Shown one piece after another: positions 43,603 through 53,030 of a stretch of DNA of 64,000 bases; the first letter of the stretch is position 1, and the number at the start of each line of letters is the position of its first letter. The DNA is taken from positions 36,559-100,558 of the forward strand of contig CAYRSS010000013.1 of NCBI GenBank assembly GCA_964426945.1, given 5' to 3'. The position numbers were made by a program, and so were the translations under genes. This DNA is from CAYRSS01 sp964426945 (GTDB taxonomy: Bacteria > Planctomycetota > Phycisphaerae > UBA1845). Below the pieces are notes generated by a model. It did no database searches and was not told the origin of the DNA. It was given only the letters and a program-made list of their open reading frames with translations.

Positions 43603-44550
43603 CTATGGTCCGGGCGGTCCCTGGTCGGCGGGCCGCGGCCGCGCAGGCGCGGGTTCGCCCAGCGGCTCGACGTGAATGAGCACATCCGCCACCTGCGGGA
43701 CCCGCTCCCGGACGGCGTCCTTGACCTCGTGGGCAATGGCGTGCGCCTCGCGGACGCTCATCTCCGGATCCACCTCCAGATGCATATCGACCCAGTATGC
43801 CAGGCCGCTCTTGCGCGCGAAGACTTTCTCGACGTCCGCCACCCCCGGCACTTCGGCGGCGGTTTCGCGGACGCGCCGAATCAGGTCGGTGGGCTGCTCG
43901 TCCATGAGTTCGCTCAGAGGGGTTCGCGCCAGCCGGAGCCCACTCAGGATGATGACGCCCGAGGCGAACAGCGCAGCCCAGTCGTCGGCGGCCGCGTAGT
44001 CCGGGCCGCCCCACACGGCCACGGCGATTCCCACGGCAGCGGCGGCGGAGGTGATCGCATCACTGCGGTGGTGCCACGAGTCGGCGAGCACGGCGGAACT
44101 GCCCATCTCACCACCGGCGCGTTTCAGGATCCGGTGCAGCGTCTCCTTGGCGACCACCACCGCGATCAGCACGCCGAGCGTAAACGGAGCCGGAGCATGG
44201 TGGGGCGTGAGCAACTCCCGTACGGCCTGGAACGCCACCCCGGCTCCGGCCGCGAGAATCAGGATGGCCACGAACAGCCCGGCGAGCGGCTCCGCCTTGC
44301 CGTGGCCGTAGGGGTGCTCGTGGTCGGCCGGCTTGGCCGCGATGTGCAGCCCGCCCCAGACCACAATCGACCCGAAGACGTCCGCGAACGACTCGACGGC
44401 GTCCGCCACGAGGGCGTACGAGTGTCCGACGACACCCGCGGTCAGCTTCGCCACGGCGAAAAGGATGTTCACAACCATCCCCGCGACGGCGAGGCGGATG
44501 CCCCGTCGTGTGACCTGGCGTGTCCAGGATTCCGAAGCGTCGGGCCGCAT
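43603..44550 (-). CDS. Cation diffusion facilitator (Zn/Fe/Co efflux)
   Basis: A 315-residue inner-membrane metal/proton antiporter. The metal sites are visible: DAVESFADVFGS in the second helix (near residue 50), HEHPYGHGKAEPLAGL in the following loop, and DSWHHRSDAITS in the fifth helix (near 157). The cytoplasmic C-terminal domain (ADVEKVFARKSGLAYWVDMHLEVDP) has the ferredoxin-like CDF fold that senses metal. The His in HxxxD (helix 5) suggests Zn(II). It is divergent from lysS. Confidence 0.93.
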   Translation of the reverse strand: MRPDASESWTRQVTRRGIRLAVAGMVVNILFAVAKLTAGVVGHSYALVADAVESFADVFGSIVVWGGLHIAAKPADHEHPYGHGKAEPLAGLFVAILILAAGAGVAFQAVRELLTPHHAPAPFTLGVLIAVVVAKETLHRILKRAGGEMGSSAVLADSWHHRSDAITSAAAAVGIAVAVWGGPDYAAADDWAALFASGVIILSGLRLARTPLSELMDEQPTDLIRRVRETAAEVPGVADVEKVFARKSGLAYWVDMHLEVDPEMSVREAHAIAHEVKDAVRERVPQVADVLIHVEPLGEPAPARPRPADQGPPGP

Positions 44551-44669
44551 GGTCCCATCTTACCGCGCGATGCAGCCTCGGGGGCCGTACCGGCCGATCT
44601 CGCGGTGGAATCGTGGAGCCCGCCGGGCAATTGCCTTGATGGTGCGCCCGATGTACCCTGCCCGCCGCC

Positions 44670-46301
44670 ATGACGGAAGCGGACCCGCAAATACACGATC
44701 GCGAGAAGCGCCGCGATGCCCTCGCGGCGCTCGGCGTTGACCCCTACGGCGGGCGATACGAAGGCGTCCGCTCCGCAGCCGAAGTTCGCGCGGAGGCCGA
44801 CGCAGCCTCGATCCCCCCGGGCGAGAAGTCAGTCCTGCGGGCCCGGGTGGCCGGCCGGATCGCGCTCTACCGCCTCATGGGCAAGCTGGGCTTTCTCACC
44901 ATCCGGGACCGGACAGGGACCATCCAGATCGGCCTTAACCGGGCAGACCTGGAGAGCGCCTGGCCCGTGCTGAAGGAGCTGCAGCAGGGCGATTTCATCG
45001 GGGTCGAGGGGGTTGTCGGCCGGACCCGTACCGGCGAGCTGACCGTCTGGACGGAGACCCTGACGGTGCTGTGCAAAGCACTGCGCCCGCCGCCCGAAAA
45101 GTGGCACGGGCTGACCGACGTTGATCTCCGCTACCGCCGCCGGTACGTCGACCTTTTCGCCAACCCGGACGTGCAGGACGTCTTCCGGCAACGCAGCGCG
45201 ATCATCCAGGCCGTGCGTCAGTGCCTGCTTGACCTCGACTACCTCGAGGTCGATACGCCCGTGCTCCAGCCGATCTATGGCGGCGCGGCGGCCCGTCCAT
45301 TCACCACCCACCACCAAACCCTGGACATGAACCTGTTCCTGCGGATCAGTCCGGAGCTCTACCTGAAGCGCCTGCTGGTGGGCGGGTTGGAGCGCGTGTT
45401 CGAGGTCTCCCGGAACTTTCGCAATGAGGGGATCAGCACGCGGCACAATCCCGAGTTTTCGATGATTGAGCTGTACGAGGCGTACGCCGACTATCGCGTC
45501 ATGATGGAGCGCGTAGAGCAGATGGTCGCCGCCGGCTGGCGGGCTGCGACGAAAACGGCGCTGCCTGCGCGGGCGGCGGCGATCGAGGCGGAAATCGCGC
45601 GGCTGGCTGCGGAGAAGGGCTCGACCGAGGCGGACGCGTATGCCGAAACTCACCATGCGGGTGCGTACCGCGAGGCCGTGAAGCTGATCGAGGCCGGCCG
45701 GATGGCGGCCGTCTACGCCGGGCAGGTGGTCGACTTCACCCCGCCATGGCCGCGCCGGCGCTATGGCGACCTGGTGCGCGAGCACGCTGGCGTCGCCATC
45801 GACGACGCGGCTGCGGTGCTGGCCAAGGCGAAGTCGCTCGGCGTTTACCAGAAGCTCGCGAAGGATCTGCCGCCGGGGTCGTCCGTGGACCACGCCGTCC
45901 TCGTCAACAGCGTTTTCGAAGCGACGGTTGAGCAGCATCTGGCGCAGCCCACGTTTGTATACGACTATCCCGCGGCGATATGCCCGCTGACGCGGCGGCA
46001 TCCGGATGATCCGACAATCGCCCTGCGGTTTGAGGCGTTCGTCTGCCGCATGGAGCTGGGCAACGCCTACACGGAACTCAACGACCCGCGTGTGCAGGAG
46101 GAGAACTTCCGCCGTCAGCTCGCAGGCGAGGGGGAGGAGACCATGGCCGTCATGGACGAGGATTTCGTCATGGCCCTGGAGTACGGGATGCCTCCCGCGG
46201 GCGGCCTGGGCGTCGGGATCGACCGGTTGGTGATGCTCCTGACCGACAGCCCGAGCATCCGTGACGTCATTCTCTTCCCGCTCCAGCGGCGGGGCGAGTA
46301 G
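44670..46301 (+). CDS. lysS: Lysyl-tRNA synthetase, class II
   Basis: Charges tRNA(Lys). The N-terminal OB-fold anticodon domain (ARVAGRIALYRLMGKLGFLT) is at residues 55-150. Class II motifs follow: motif 1 near LEVDTPVLQPIYGGAAARPF, motif 2 FEVSRNFRNEGISTRHNPEF (exactly the LysRS form) near 250, and motif 3 GLGVGIDRLVMLLTDSPSIRDVILFP at the C-terminus. It is 543 residues, slightly longer than the usual 490-510 because of an insertion near residues 290-345 (KTALPARAAAIEAEIARLAA). No tRNA gene is nearby. Confidence 0.96.
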   Translation: MTEADPQIHDREKRRDALAALGVDPYGGRYEGVRSAAEVRAEADAASIPPGEKSVLRARVAGRIALYRLMGKLGFLTIRDRTGTIQIGLNRADLESAWPVLKELQQGDFIGVEGVVGRTRTGELTVWTETLTVLCKALRPPPEKWHGLTDVDLRYRRRYVDLFANPDVQDVFRQRSAIIQAVRQCLLDLDYLEVDTPVLQPIYGGAAARPFTTHHQTLDMNLFLRISPELYLKRLLVGGLERVFEVSRNFRNEGISTRHNPEFSMIELYEAYADYRVMMERVEQMVAAGWRAATKTALPARAAAIEAEIARLAAEKGSTEADAYAETHHAGAYREAVKLIEAGRMAAVYAGQVVDFTPPWPRRRYGDLVREHAGVAIDDAAAVLAKAKSLGVYQKLAKDLPPGSSVDHAVLVNSVFEATVEQHLAQPTFVYDYPAAICPLTRRHPDDPTIALRFEAFVCRMELGNAYTELNDPRVQEENFRRQLAGEGEETMAVMDEDFVMALEYGMPPAGGLGVGIDRLVMLLTDSPSIRDVILFPLQRRGE

Positions 46302-46400
46302 ATGCCCAAACGCGGAAACGACCAGACCCCAAACGTCCAGACGGGTGACGCGGGCCGATACGCGGAACGCAGCCCCTTCTGTAGTCAGTAAGTCGCGATC

Positions 46401-47969
46401 ATGTACAAGTGGTTTCTCGCCTGGCGCTACCTGCACACCAAGCTCATCGCGATCTTCGCGGTGCTCGGGGTCACGCTCTGCGTGGCGATGGTGCTGGTGG
46501 TGATGAGCGTGATGGGCGGGTTCCTCGACACGATCAAGGAGCGCTCCCGCGGCCTGCTGGCCGACGTGATTCTCGACGCGGGCACGCTTCAGGGCTGGCC
46601 CTTCTACCAGGAGTTCGCCGACTACGTCGAGCGTGAACTGCCCGGCGTCGTTGCGCATACGACGCCGGTCATTTATACCTACGGCGTCCTGCGGGTGCCG
46701 GTGTCGACCTACACCAAGCCGGCGCGGATCGTGGGCATCCGGTTTGACGAGTACTGCCAGGTCAACGACTTCGCCCGCGGCCTGCATTACGCGAAGTACT
46801 GGCCTGGCACGACCCACCTTGGCCCGCAGGAGCAGCCGCTCGCCGGCCTCGATGATTCAGGTCGCCTTCGGTTGCCGCCCGACCTCGAAGCCGCTCATCA
46901 GCGCTGGCGCGAGGCCCCGGCGACGACCGCGGCGGAGCGCGAGGCGTTCGACCGCCTCCCGTTCGGACGCTTTCCCCGCGATGTGGCGGAACGGCTCTAC
47001 GACACGGGGCTGGATCCGGGTTATCGCGGTCCGGCCCACCACGGCGTGATCATCGGCTGCGACCTGATCAACATCCGGCGCGAGGACGGCAACTACGACC
47101 GCGCCTACGCCCGGGGGCTCGATATGGCCCTGATGGTCCTGCCCCTCACCTCGCGCGGCACGGTCACAGCGGAAGGCGCCATCAAGATTCCGCTTCGCTA
47201 CGCCGACGACTCGCGAACCGGCGTGTACGAGGTCGACAGCATCAACGTGTATGTCGATTTCGACATGCTGCAGCAGCGGCTCGCCATGGACGCCCAGCAG
47301 ACCGAGACGGGCATGACCAACCCCCGGACTGCGCAGCTGCTGATTTCGCTCGAAGAGGGCATCGACCTGGTGGATGGGCGCAACCGCATCAACGCCGCCT
47401 GGCAGCGATTTCTCGACACGCTCGGCAACAGGCCGTCCGCGGAAGAGTGGCCGCTGCTCAACTTCGTCGAGGTTCAGTCTTGGGAGGATCTCCAGCGGCC
47501 GTTCATCGCCGCCGTCGAGAAGGAGAAGGTGCTGGTCACCTTTCTGTTCGGCATCATCAGCCTCGTGGCGATCGTGCTGATCGGCTGCATCTTCTACATG
47601 ATCGTCCAGAAAAAGACCAAGGACATCGGCATCCTCAAGGCCCTAGGCGCGCGGGGCTCCGGGGTCGCGGGGTTGTTCATCATCTACGCCGCCTGCGTCG
47701 GCGTGGTCGGTTCGATCCTCGGCACCGGGATTGGGGCAACCTTCGTCTGGTACATCAACGACATCCAGGACTTCCTCATCCGCCTCAGCCCCGAGCTGCA
47801 GGTCTGGAGTCCGGAGGTCTACACGTTCGACAAGATTCCCAACGTGGTGAAGCTGCCGGATGTACTGGGCATAGCGTTTACGGCGATTCTGGCGTCCATG
47901 CTGGGCTCGGTCATTCCGGCGATCATCGCCGGACGGATCTGGCCGGTGGAGGCACTGCGGTACGAGTAG
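46401..47969 (+). CDS. LolC/LolE-like ABC transporter permease
   Basis: A 522-residue FtsX-type permease. The first membrane helix is IFAVLGVTLCVAMVLVVMSVMGGFLDT, followed by a large periplasmic domain (residues about 50-370) and three C-terminal helices (LFGIISLVAIVLIGCIFYMIV, FIIYAACVGVVGSILGTGIGA, ILASMLGSVIPAIIAGRIWP). The signature KKTKDIGILKALGAR is present. LolC and LolE are about 400 residues, so the periplasmic part carries about 100 extra residues (for example ARGLHYAKYWPGTTHLG). With the adjacent LolD-like ATPase it likely releases lipoproteins or another lipid from the inner membrane. Confidence 0.88.
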   Translation: MYKWFLAWRYLHTKLIAIFAVLGVTLCVAMVLVVMSVMGGFLDTIKERSRGLLADVILDAGTLQGWPFYQEFADYVERELPGVVAHTTPVIYTYGVLRVPVSTYTKPARIVGIRFDEYCQVNDFARGLHYAKYWPGTTHLGPQEQPLAGLDDSGRLRLPPDLEAAHQRWREAPATTAAEREAFDRLPFGRFPRDVAERLYDTGLDPGYRGPAHHGVIIGCDLINIRREDGNYDRAYARGLDMALMVLPLTSRGTVTAEGAIKIPLRYADDSRTGVYEVDSINVYVDFDMLQQRLAMDAQQTETGMTNPRTAQLLISLEEGIDLVDGRNRINAAWQRFLDTLGNRPSAEEWPLLNFVEVQSWEDLQRPFIAAVEKEKVLVTFLFGIISLVAIVLIGCIFYMIVQKKTKDIGILKALGARGSGVAGLFIIYAACVGVVGSILGTGIGATFVWYINDIQDFLIRLSPELQVWSPEVYTFDKIPNVVKLPDVLGIAFTAILASMLGSVIPAIIAGRIWPVEALRYE

Positions 47970-48018
47970 GGCGGTCGCCGGCGCTGCGGCGCCGGCGACC
48001 GGAGCCCCGGCTTTCCCG

Positions 48019-48714
48019 ATGACGAAACTGGTCACCGTTTCTGATCTGCACCGCAGCTACCGCATGGGGCGCGCCGTCGTGCCCGTCCTGCGCGGGGCGT
48101 CGCTCGCGGTGAATCGCGGCGAGTTCATCGCCGTGACCGGCGCCAGCGGCAGCGGGAAGAGCACGCTCCTGCACATCCTCGGGGCCCTCGACCGCCCCGA
48201 TCGCGGTGTCGTGACCTTCCGGGGCGAGGACCTGTTCGGGTCGGCCACCGCCGCCCGCCGATGCACCTACCGCAACCGGGATGTCGGGTTCGTCTTTCAG
48301 TTCTACCACCTGATGCCGGAATTCAACGTCCTCGAGAACGTCGTGCTCGCTCGCTACGTAGACAGACCGGTGTGGGAGTGGTCCGCCGTCCGGCGGGCCG
48401 CCAAGAGGGATGCGGAGGCGGTTCTCGATCGCGTGGGGCTCAGCCCGAGGTTGACGCACAGGCCCAGCGAACTATCCGGTGGCGAGCGCCAGCGCGTCGC
48501 CGTCGCCAGGGCCCTGATCAACCAGCCCGCTCTCTTGCTCGCCGATGAGCCCACGGGTAACTTGGACGAGGCGACCGGACAGGGCATTCTGGACCTGCTG
48601 ACGGGCCTTGGAGAGGCCGGTCAGACGATCGTGATGGTCACGCACGATTTGCGCGTGGCCGGCCGTGCCCACCGGCGAATCGACCTCAGGGACGGGGTCA
48701 TCCACCCATCGTAG
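48019..48714 (+). CDS. lolD: LolD-like ABC transporter ATPase
   Basis: A 231-residue ATPase of the LolD/MacB type. Walker A is GASGSGKST near residue 41, the Q-loop VFQFYHLMPEFNVLENV near 93, the signature LSGGERQRVAVARAL near 152, Walker B LLLADEPTGNLDE near 175, and the H-loop VMVTHD near 208. LSGGERQRV and the ENV segment after the Q-loop are characteristic of this subfamily. It follows the LolCE-like permease by 49 bases and serves it. Only one permease is present, so the transporter is probably a homodimer of it. Confidence 0.93.
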   Translation: MTKLVTVSDLHRSYRMGRAVVPVLRGASLAVNRGEFIAVTGASGSGKSTLLHILGALDRPDRGVVTFRGEDLFGSATAARRCTYRNRDVGFVFQFYHLMPEFNVLENVVLARYVDRPVWEWSAVRRAAKRDAEAVLDRVGLSPRLTHRPSELSGGERQRVAVARALINQPALLLADEPTGNLDEATGQGILDLLTGLGEAGQTIVMVTHDLRVAGRAHRRIDLRDGVIHPS

Positions 48715-48762
48715 GGAGCGTAGAAGCGAAAACGAGGTCATCCCCGGCCGAAAGGTGACGCC

Positions 48763-49686
48763 ATGACCACCGCCCAGCTCGAGGTATCGACGATGTCCGA
48801 GAACCCCTTTGCCCCCAACCCGAATCTGAAAGTATGGCTTGATCGGGGGTTGGTGCCCGTGGCTGAGGCCACGGTGAGCGTGTTCGACCACGGCCTGCTC
48901 TACGGCGACGGCGTGTTCGAGGGGATCCGCATCTACAACGGCCGCATTTTCAAAGAGGCCGACCACATCCGGCGGTTCTTCGAGTCGGCCAAGGCGATCA
49001 AGCTCGACCTGCCCATCGCCGCGGACGAATTGTCCGAGGCGATGTACGAGACGCTGCGCGCCAACGGGCTCGGCCAGACCGACGGCTACATCCGGCTGAT
49101 CTGCACGCGCGGCACGGGCAAGCTCGGGATATCGATCTACAAGGCCGCCTGCCCGCGGCTGATCATCATCGCCGACCAGATTTCGCTGTATCCCGCGGAG
49201 GTATACGAGCGCGGCCTGCGATGCATCGTGTCGAACTACGTCCGCAACCACATCAACGCGACCAGCCCGCGCGTGAAGTCGCTGAATTACCTCAACAACG
49301 TCCTCGCCAAGGCCGAGGCCAACGATTGCGGCGCCGACGAGGCGATCATGCTCACTGCCCAGGGCTACGTCTCCGAGTGCACCGGCGACAACATCTTCCT
49401 CGTCCGCAGAGGACAGGTGTACACGCCGCCGCTTTCCGAGGGCGTGCTTGAGGGGATCACGCGCGAGGTGGTCATCGAACTCGCCCGAAAGCGCGGACTC
49501 GTCGTCCACGAGAAGCAACTCCTGCGTCACGACCTGTACATCGCGGACGAGTGCTTCGGCACCGGCACCGCAGCCGAGCTCGTGCCCATCACCGAGATCG
49601 ACCGGCGTCCCGTCGGTGACGGCAAGCCGGGGCCGGTGACGCGCCAACTGCTGGCCGATTTCATCGCGTATCGCACGCGCACCTGA
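48763..49686 (+). CDS. ilvE: Branched-chain-amino-acid aminotransferase
   Basis: A class IV PLP aminotransferase that makes Leu, Ile and Val from their oxo acids. It is 307 residues with VSVFDHGLLYGDGVFEGIRIYNG (split across the family motif) at residues 38-60, the PLP Lys at 172 in VKSLNYLNN, and the class IV signature EAIMLTAQGYVSECTGDNIFLV near 193-214 (two turns). AAGGTG lies six bases before the ATG. It follows lolD in the same direction but with no functional link. Confidence 0.95.
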   Translation: MTTAQLEVSTMSENPFAPNPNLKVWLDRGLVPVAEATVSVFDHGLLYGDGVFEGIRIYNGRIFKEADHIRRFFESAKAIKLDLPIAADELSEAMYETLRANGLGQTDGYIRLICTRGTGKLGISIYKAACPRLIIIADQISLYPAEVYERGLRCIVSNYVRNHINATSPRVKSLNYLNNVLAKAEANDCGADEAIMLTAQGYVSECTGDNIFLVRRGQVYTPPLSEGVLEGITREVVIELARKRGLVVHEKQLLRHDLYIADECFGTGTAAELVPITEIDRRPVGDGKPGPVTRQLLADFIAYRTRT

Positions 49687-49716
49687 TCCGTCCGCATCCG
49701 GACTTCCGTTGCGTCC

Positions 49717-49722
49717 TATAAT
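49717..49722 (+). promoter_or_regulatory. Consensus -10 box upstream of a small membrane-protein gene
   Basis: TATAAT, matching the sigma-70 consensus at all six positions, 30 bases after the ilvE stop. There is no convincing -35 (nearest TTCCGT is too close). Transcription would start near 49729 and give a leader of about 100 bases with three hairpins in front of the gene at 49828. Confidence 0.5.
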
Positions 49723-49741
49723 CCTCAAGGGAACGGCGGCA

Positions 49742-49821
49742 GCCCGTTCTACGGGCCGAAGGAGCCCGCTGCGCGCCCGCCAAGACGGGCCTCCTCCCGG
49801 CCGATAGTCACGTCGGGAGGA
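49742..49821 (+). promoter_or_regulatory. Leader with three hairpins, the last masking the ribosome site
   Basis: Hairpin 1: GCCCG-TTCTA-CGGGC (49742-49756). Hairpin 2: GCCCG-6-CGGGC (49775-49790). Hairpin 3: TCCTCCCG (49792-49799), a 14-base loop, CGGGAGGA (49814-49821), a perfect 8-bp stem. The 3' arm of hairpin 3 is the Shine-Dalgarno sequence of the GTG start at 49828, so the ribosome site is sequestered unless the stem opens. Hairpins 1 and 2 share complementary arms and could exchange partners, giving alternative folds. Confidence 0.6.
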
Positions 49822-49827
49822 CTCGAC

Positions 49828-50070
49828 GTGGACACGACGGGCGCCTGGACCATCGCCGCCTGCGCAGCCGCTGCCGCCATCGGTGCCGTGATATACCTCG
49901 ATGTCGTGGCGGACCAGGCCCGGCGGCTGAACAGCGCGCTGAACCGGCTGGAGCGACATCGTGGCCGACAGGCCCGGCGTGCGGCCCAGGCTCGGGAAGC
50001 CGCGACGCAGGCGGAAGAAATCCTGACCGCTGAAGCGGCCCCGGCAAGCGCCGGTCGGCCCAGACGTTAG
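49828..50070 (+). CDS. Small membrane-anchored helical protein
   Basis: An 80-residue protein starting with GTG (MDTTGAWTIAACAAAAAIGAV). One membrane helix covers residues 6-25. The rest is an Arg/Ala-rich amphipathic helix (ARRLNSALNRLERHRGRQ) suggesting a cytoplasmic coiled coil. GGGAGGA lies six bases upstream but is held in a hairpin. The family is not recognised. The next gene also encodes a membrane-anchored coiled coil. Confidence 0.6.
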   Translation: MDTTGAWTIAACAAAAAIGAVIYLDVVADQARRLNSALNRLERHRGRQARRAAQAREAATQAEEILTAEAAPASAGRPRR

Positions 50071-50196
50071 GCACGGGGGGGCGCGTCGAGCGACCGTCGG
50101 TTTGACGGGGTCCGTCCCGGCGGGCTACGATGACCCCGGCCACGCCGTCCTGCACGGGCGGTCGGCATCACCTCCTCGAACCGTGAGGGATCAGCC

Positions 50197-51210
50197 ATGA
50201 GTACCACCCCCACCCGTTTCTCCCAGGCTCGCTGGCTCCAGGGCGTGATGTGCTGCGCAGCCATGCTCGGCGGGCTGGCGCTCGTGGTGGTCGGCATGAC
50301 GGGCGACGGCCAGGCCTCGTCCGTGATGATTGCGGCTGCGGGCGGTGTGCTCGTGTTCCTCGGCGCGTCATTGTGGATTCTGACGACGCTCGCCCTGAAG
50401 GTCGAGGCGACCACCTATCGCCAGCTGGACGCGGTCCGCGACGCGAACGAACTGCTCGCCCGCAACCTCGAGCGGCTGGAGGCCATCGCCGAAAACACGC
50501 GTATCTCCGACGCGGCCAAGTCTCTGGCCCGACGCCAGGAGGAAATGGACGAGATTCGGCACGCGTTCCGTGAGGACGTGCGCAACCAGCGATGGGATGC
50601 GGCCTACGGCCTGATCCGCGAGATCGAACAGCGCTTCGGCAACGTCGGCGAGGCGCATCGGCTTCGCGAGGAGCTTGAGGGCGCCCGCCGCGAGGTCATC
50701 GAGACGCGCCTCGGGGAGGCGGTCGAGATGATCGAGCGGCATTTCGGCGAGCGCGCCTGGGACCGTGCGCAGCATGAAATCGAGCGCCTGCGCAATGTCC
50801 TTCGGGATGACCCGCGAGTTGCCTCGCTGCAGGATCGCCTCATGCAGCATCAGAAACAGCACAAGGAGGAGTTGCTGCGCGAGTGGAACGAGGCCGTTCA
50901 GCGCAGCGACACCGATCACGCCATCGACGTTCTGCGACAGCTCGACCAGTACCTCACCCCGGGCGACGCGCCGGCCCTGCAGGAAACCGCGCGATCCGTG
51001 TTCAAGGAGAAGCTCCTCCAGCTCGGCGTGCAGTTCCGCTTTGCCGTCAAGGAACGCCGCTGGCACGACGCGCTCGAGGTCGGCCTTGAACTGATCCGCG
51101 ACTTCCCCAATACGCGCATGGCCCAGGAAGTGCGTGATTCGGTTGACATCCTCCGTGAGCGGGCCCGGTCCACTGCCGGGCGCAGCGCCGAACCTGCCCG
51201 CAGCGTCTGA
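50197..51210 (+). CDS. Membrane-anchored coiled-coil protein
   Basis: A 337-residue protein with two N-terminal membrane helices (MCCAAMLGGLALVVVGM and SVMIAAAGGVLVFLGASLWIL) followed by about 260 residues of helix with long coiled-coil and possibly TPR-like stretches (DANELLARNLERLEAIAENT, AVEMIERHFGERAWDRAQHE, WHDALEVGLELIRDFPNTRM). The helical part should face the cytoplasm. GAGGGA lies seven bases before the ATG. I do not recognise a family. Confidence 0.7.
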   Translation: MSTTPTRFSQARWLQGVMCCAAMLGGLALVVVGMTGDGQASSVMIAAAGGVLVFLGASLWILTTLALKVEATTYRQLDAVRDANELLARNLERLEAIAENTRISDAAKSLARRQEEMDEIRHAFREDVRNQRWDAAYGLIREIEQRFGNVGEAHRLREELEGARREVIETRLGEAVEMIERHFGERAWDRAQHEIERLRNVLRDDPRVASLQDRLMQHQKQHKEELLREWNEAVQRSDTDHAIDVLRQLDQYLTPGDAPALQETARSVFKEKLLQLGVQFRFAVKERRWHDALEVGLELIRDFPNTRMAQEVRDSVDILRERARSTAGRSAEPARSV

Positions 51211-51397
51211 AGCGCCCGACATCCGATCTCGGGTCCACGGGGGGCCTCGCCGACAGTCCCGTCCGATAAGCCCGCTCGTCGAGGCCGCACCCCGCCCCTG
51301 AGCTATCTGCCTCGTCCAGCACACCCGTATTGCCGCCGATATCCACGGTGAGTGGCTTTGCCTTGCGACTCACGTCGGCGGAGACCATCCGGAATCC

Positions 51398-52780
51398 ATG
51401 TGCGCGCGGCAGGACAATACGGCACCTGCGCCCAGGCGGCTGGGAGCCGTTCTCAGAGGGCTTCAGTGCAAGATGACCGTCCTGGTTGTCCTGCTGACGC
51501 TCTCCGTGACGGCCGGGGTGTCAGCCTACCTGATGAGGGACATCGCCCGGACCGCGCGCACCGTGAATGAGCAGGAGCTCACGCAGCTCTCGGCCGTTAT
51601 GGCGCGCGCGTCGGCCCCGGCGTTGGCGGCGGGTGACAGTGCCAAGCTGCTCTCGCTGGCCCGCGAGCTCGCCCAGGGAAACCCGCTCGTCTACGTGTCG
51701 TTCACGAATCCCGAGGGTCAGGAGCTTGCCTCGGCCGCTCACCAGCAGCGACGCATTCTCGACTGGCTCAGGGCGGTCGATCACGAAACCCCGTACGTCG
51801 TCGGTTCACCGCGACGCATCCCCCACAGCCCGATGGGCGAGCCGATCCTCGACATCGTCTTTCCGGTTCGATCGAGCGACGAGTCCAATGCAGCCACGAC
51901 CCGGCTTGTCGGACATGTGCGAGCGGGGATCAGCGCGGGCCTGTGGCAGACCTCGCTGTCGCACACCCTCGACGTTGTCGTCGGCATGGGCGTCATCGGC
52001 GTGGCGCTCGCGATTCCGCTGGGATTCATGCTGATCCGCCGGATCGTGGGGCCGCTGGAGAGCGTCTGCCACGCCATGCGCGAGTTCAGCGACGGGAACC
52101 TCGACAGCCGCAGCGACGTGCGACGAGGCGACGAACTGGGTCTGCTGGCCCAGACGTTCAACAAGATGGCCGACGAACACCAGCGGACGCACCAGCGCAT
52201 CATCCGCATGAATGTCGAGCTCGAGGAGCGTGTGCAGCGGCGAACCCGGCTGCTTCACGAACTGGCCTCGCGCGAGCCGCTGACGGGGCTTTACAATCGT
52301 CGCTACTTCAACGAGATGTTCGAGCGACACTTCTCGCAGTCGGTTCGCCACGGCGCGGAACTGACCTGCGTGATGATCGACCTCGACGACTTCAAGCGCG
52401 TCAACGACCGCTTTGGTCATCACACCGGCGACGAGGTGCTGGTGCTCCTGGCCGCCACCCTGACCAGCCAGCTTCGCGCTGAGGACGTGCCCGCCCGCTT
52501 CGGCGGCGACGAACTGATCGTGATCCTTCCTCAGACCGACTCGGAGCACGCCCGCGCGCTCGCCGAGCGCGTCTGCGAACGGTTCGAGGCGCTGCTGCAC
52601 CAGAAGCTGCCCGACGTTCGCACCAGCCTCAGCATCGGGATCGCGGGCCGCATTCTCACCGGGGCGGCCGATACGCGAGCGCTCGTCCGCCTGGCGGATC
52701 GTTCGCTCTACGAGGCGAAGGACGCGGGCAAGAACTGCGTCGTCGTGGCCGCCGGCGACGCCGCCATGACCGGCTCCTGA
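51398..52780 (+). CDS. Membrane HAMP-GGDEF diguanylate cyclase
   Basis: A 460-residue sensor that should make cyclic di-GMP. The first membrane helix (MTVLVVLLTLSVTAGVSAYLM) is at residues 26-46, a periplasmic sensor domain follows to about 190, the second helix is VVVGMGVIGVALAIPLGFMLI, and a HAMP domain sits at about 213-265. The GGDEF domain (residues 290-450) has DLDDFKRVNDRFGHHTGDEVL and the active-site loop RFGGDELIVIL, where the fifth position is Leu instead of Phe. No RxxD inhibitory site is obvious. It might supply c-di-GMP for nearby surface functions. Confidence 0.9.
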   Translation: MCARQDNTAPAPRRLGAVLRGLQCKMTVLVVLLTLSVTAGVSAYLMRDIARTARTVNEQELTQLSAVMARASAPALAAGDSAKLLSLARELAQGNPLVYVSFTNPEGQELASAAHQQRRILDWLRAVDHETPYVVGSPRRIPHSPMGEPILDIVFPVRSSDESNAATTRLVGHVRAGISAGLWQTSLSHTLDVVVGMGVIGVALAIPLGFMLIRRIVGPLESVCHAMREFSDGNLDSRSDVRRGDELGLLAQTFNKMADEHQRTHQRIIRMNVELEERVQRRTRLLHELASREPLTGLYNRRYFNEMFERHFSQSVRHGAELTCVMIDLDDFKRVNDRFGHHTGDEVLVLLAATLTSQLRAEDVPARFGGDELIVILPQTDSEHARALAERVCERFEALLHQKLPDVRTSLSIGIAGRILTGAADTRALVRLADRSLYEAKDAGKNCVVVAAGDAAMTGS

Positions 52781-53030
52781 GACCGGCCGAAGTGCTCCCG
52801 GCTCGCCGGCGAGACGCCCCGCGACCGCGGCTTTCGTCACCGCCTGTCGTCCGACCCCGGCCCCAGCCTGACAACCCTGTACAGTCGCGGGATATTCGGC
52901 ACGGGCGGCCGAATTAGAGAACGCGACCCGCTTTGGAATCGCCGATCCGGCGGCGTCCGCGTAGAGTATAAGGGGAGGGGCCGCAGGGGCTCCGCCCCGA
53001 GCGTTTGGCCGGCGACGAGAGACACGAGGC

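Noticed and set aside
44829..46817. Very long open frame (662 codons) on the minus strand over lysS
   Set aside because: It mirrors the codon structure of lysS in high-GC DNA and its translation shows no domain; the plus-strand lysyl-tRNA synthetase is unmistakable.
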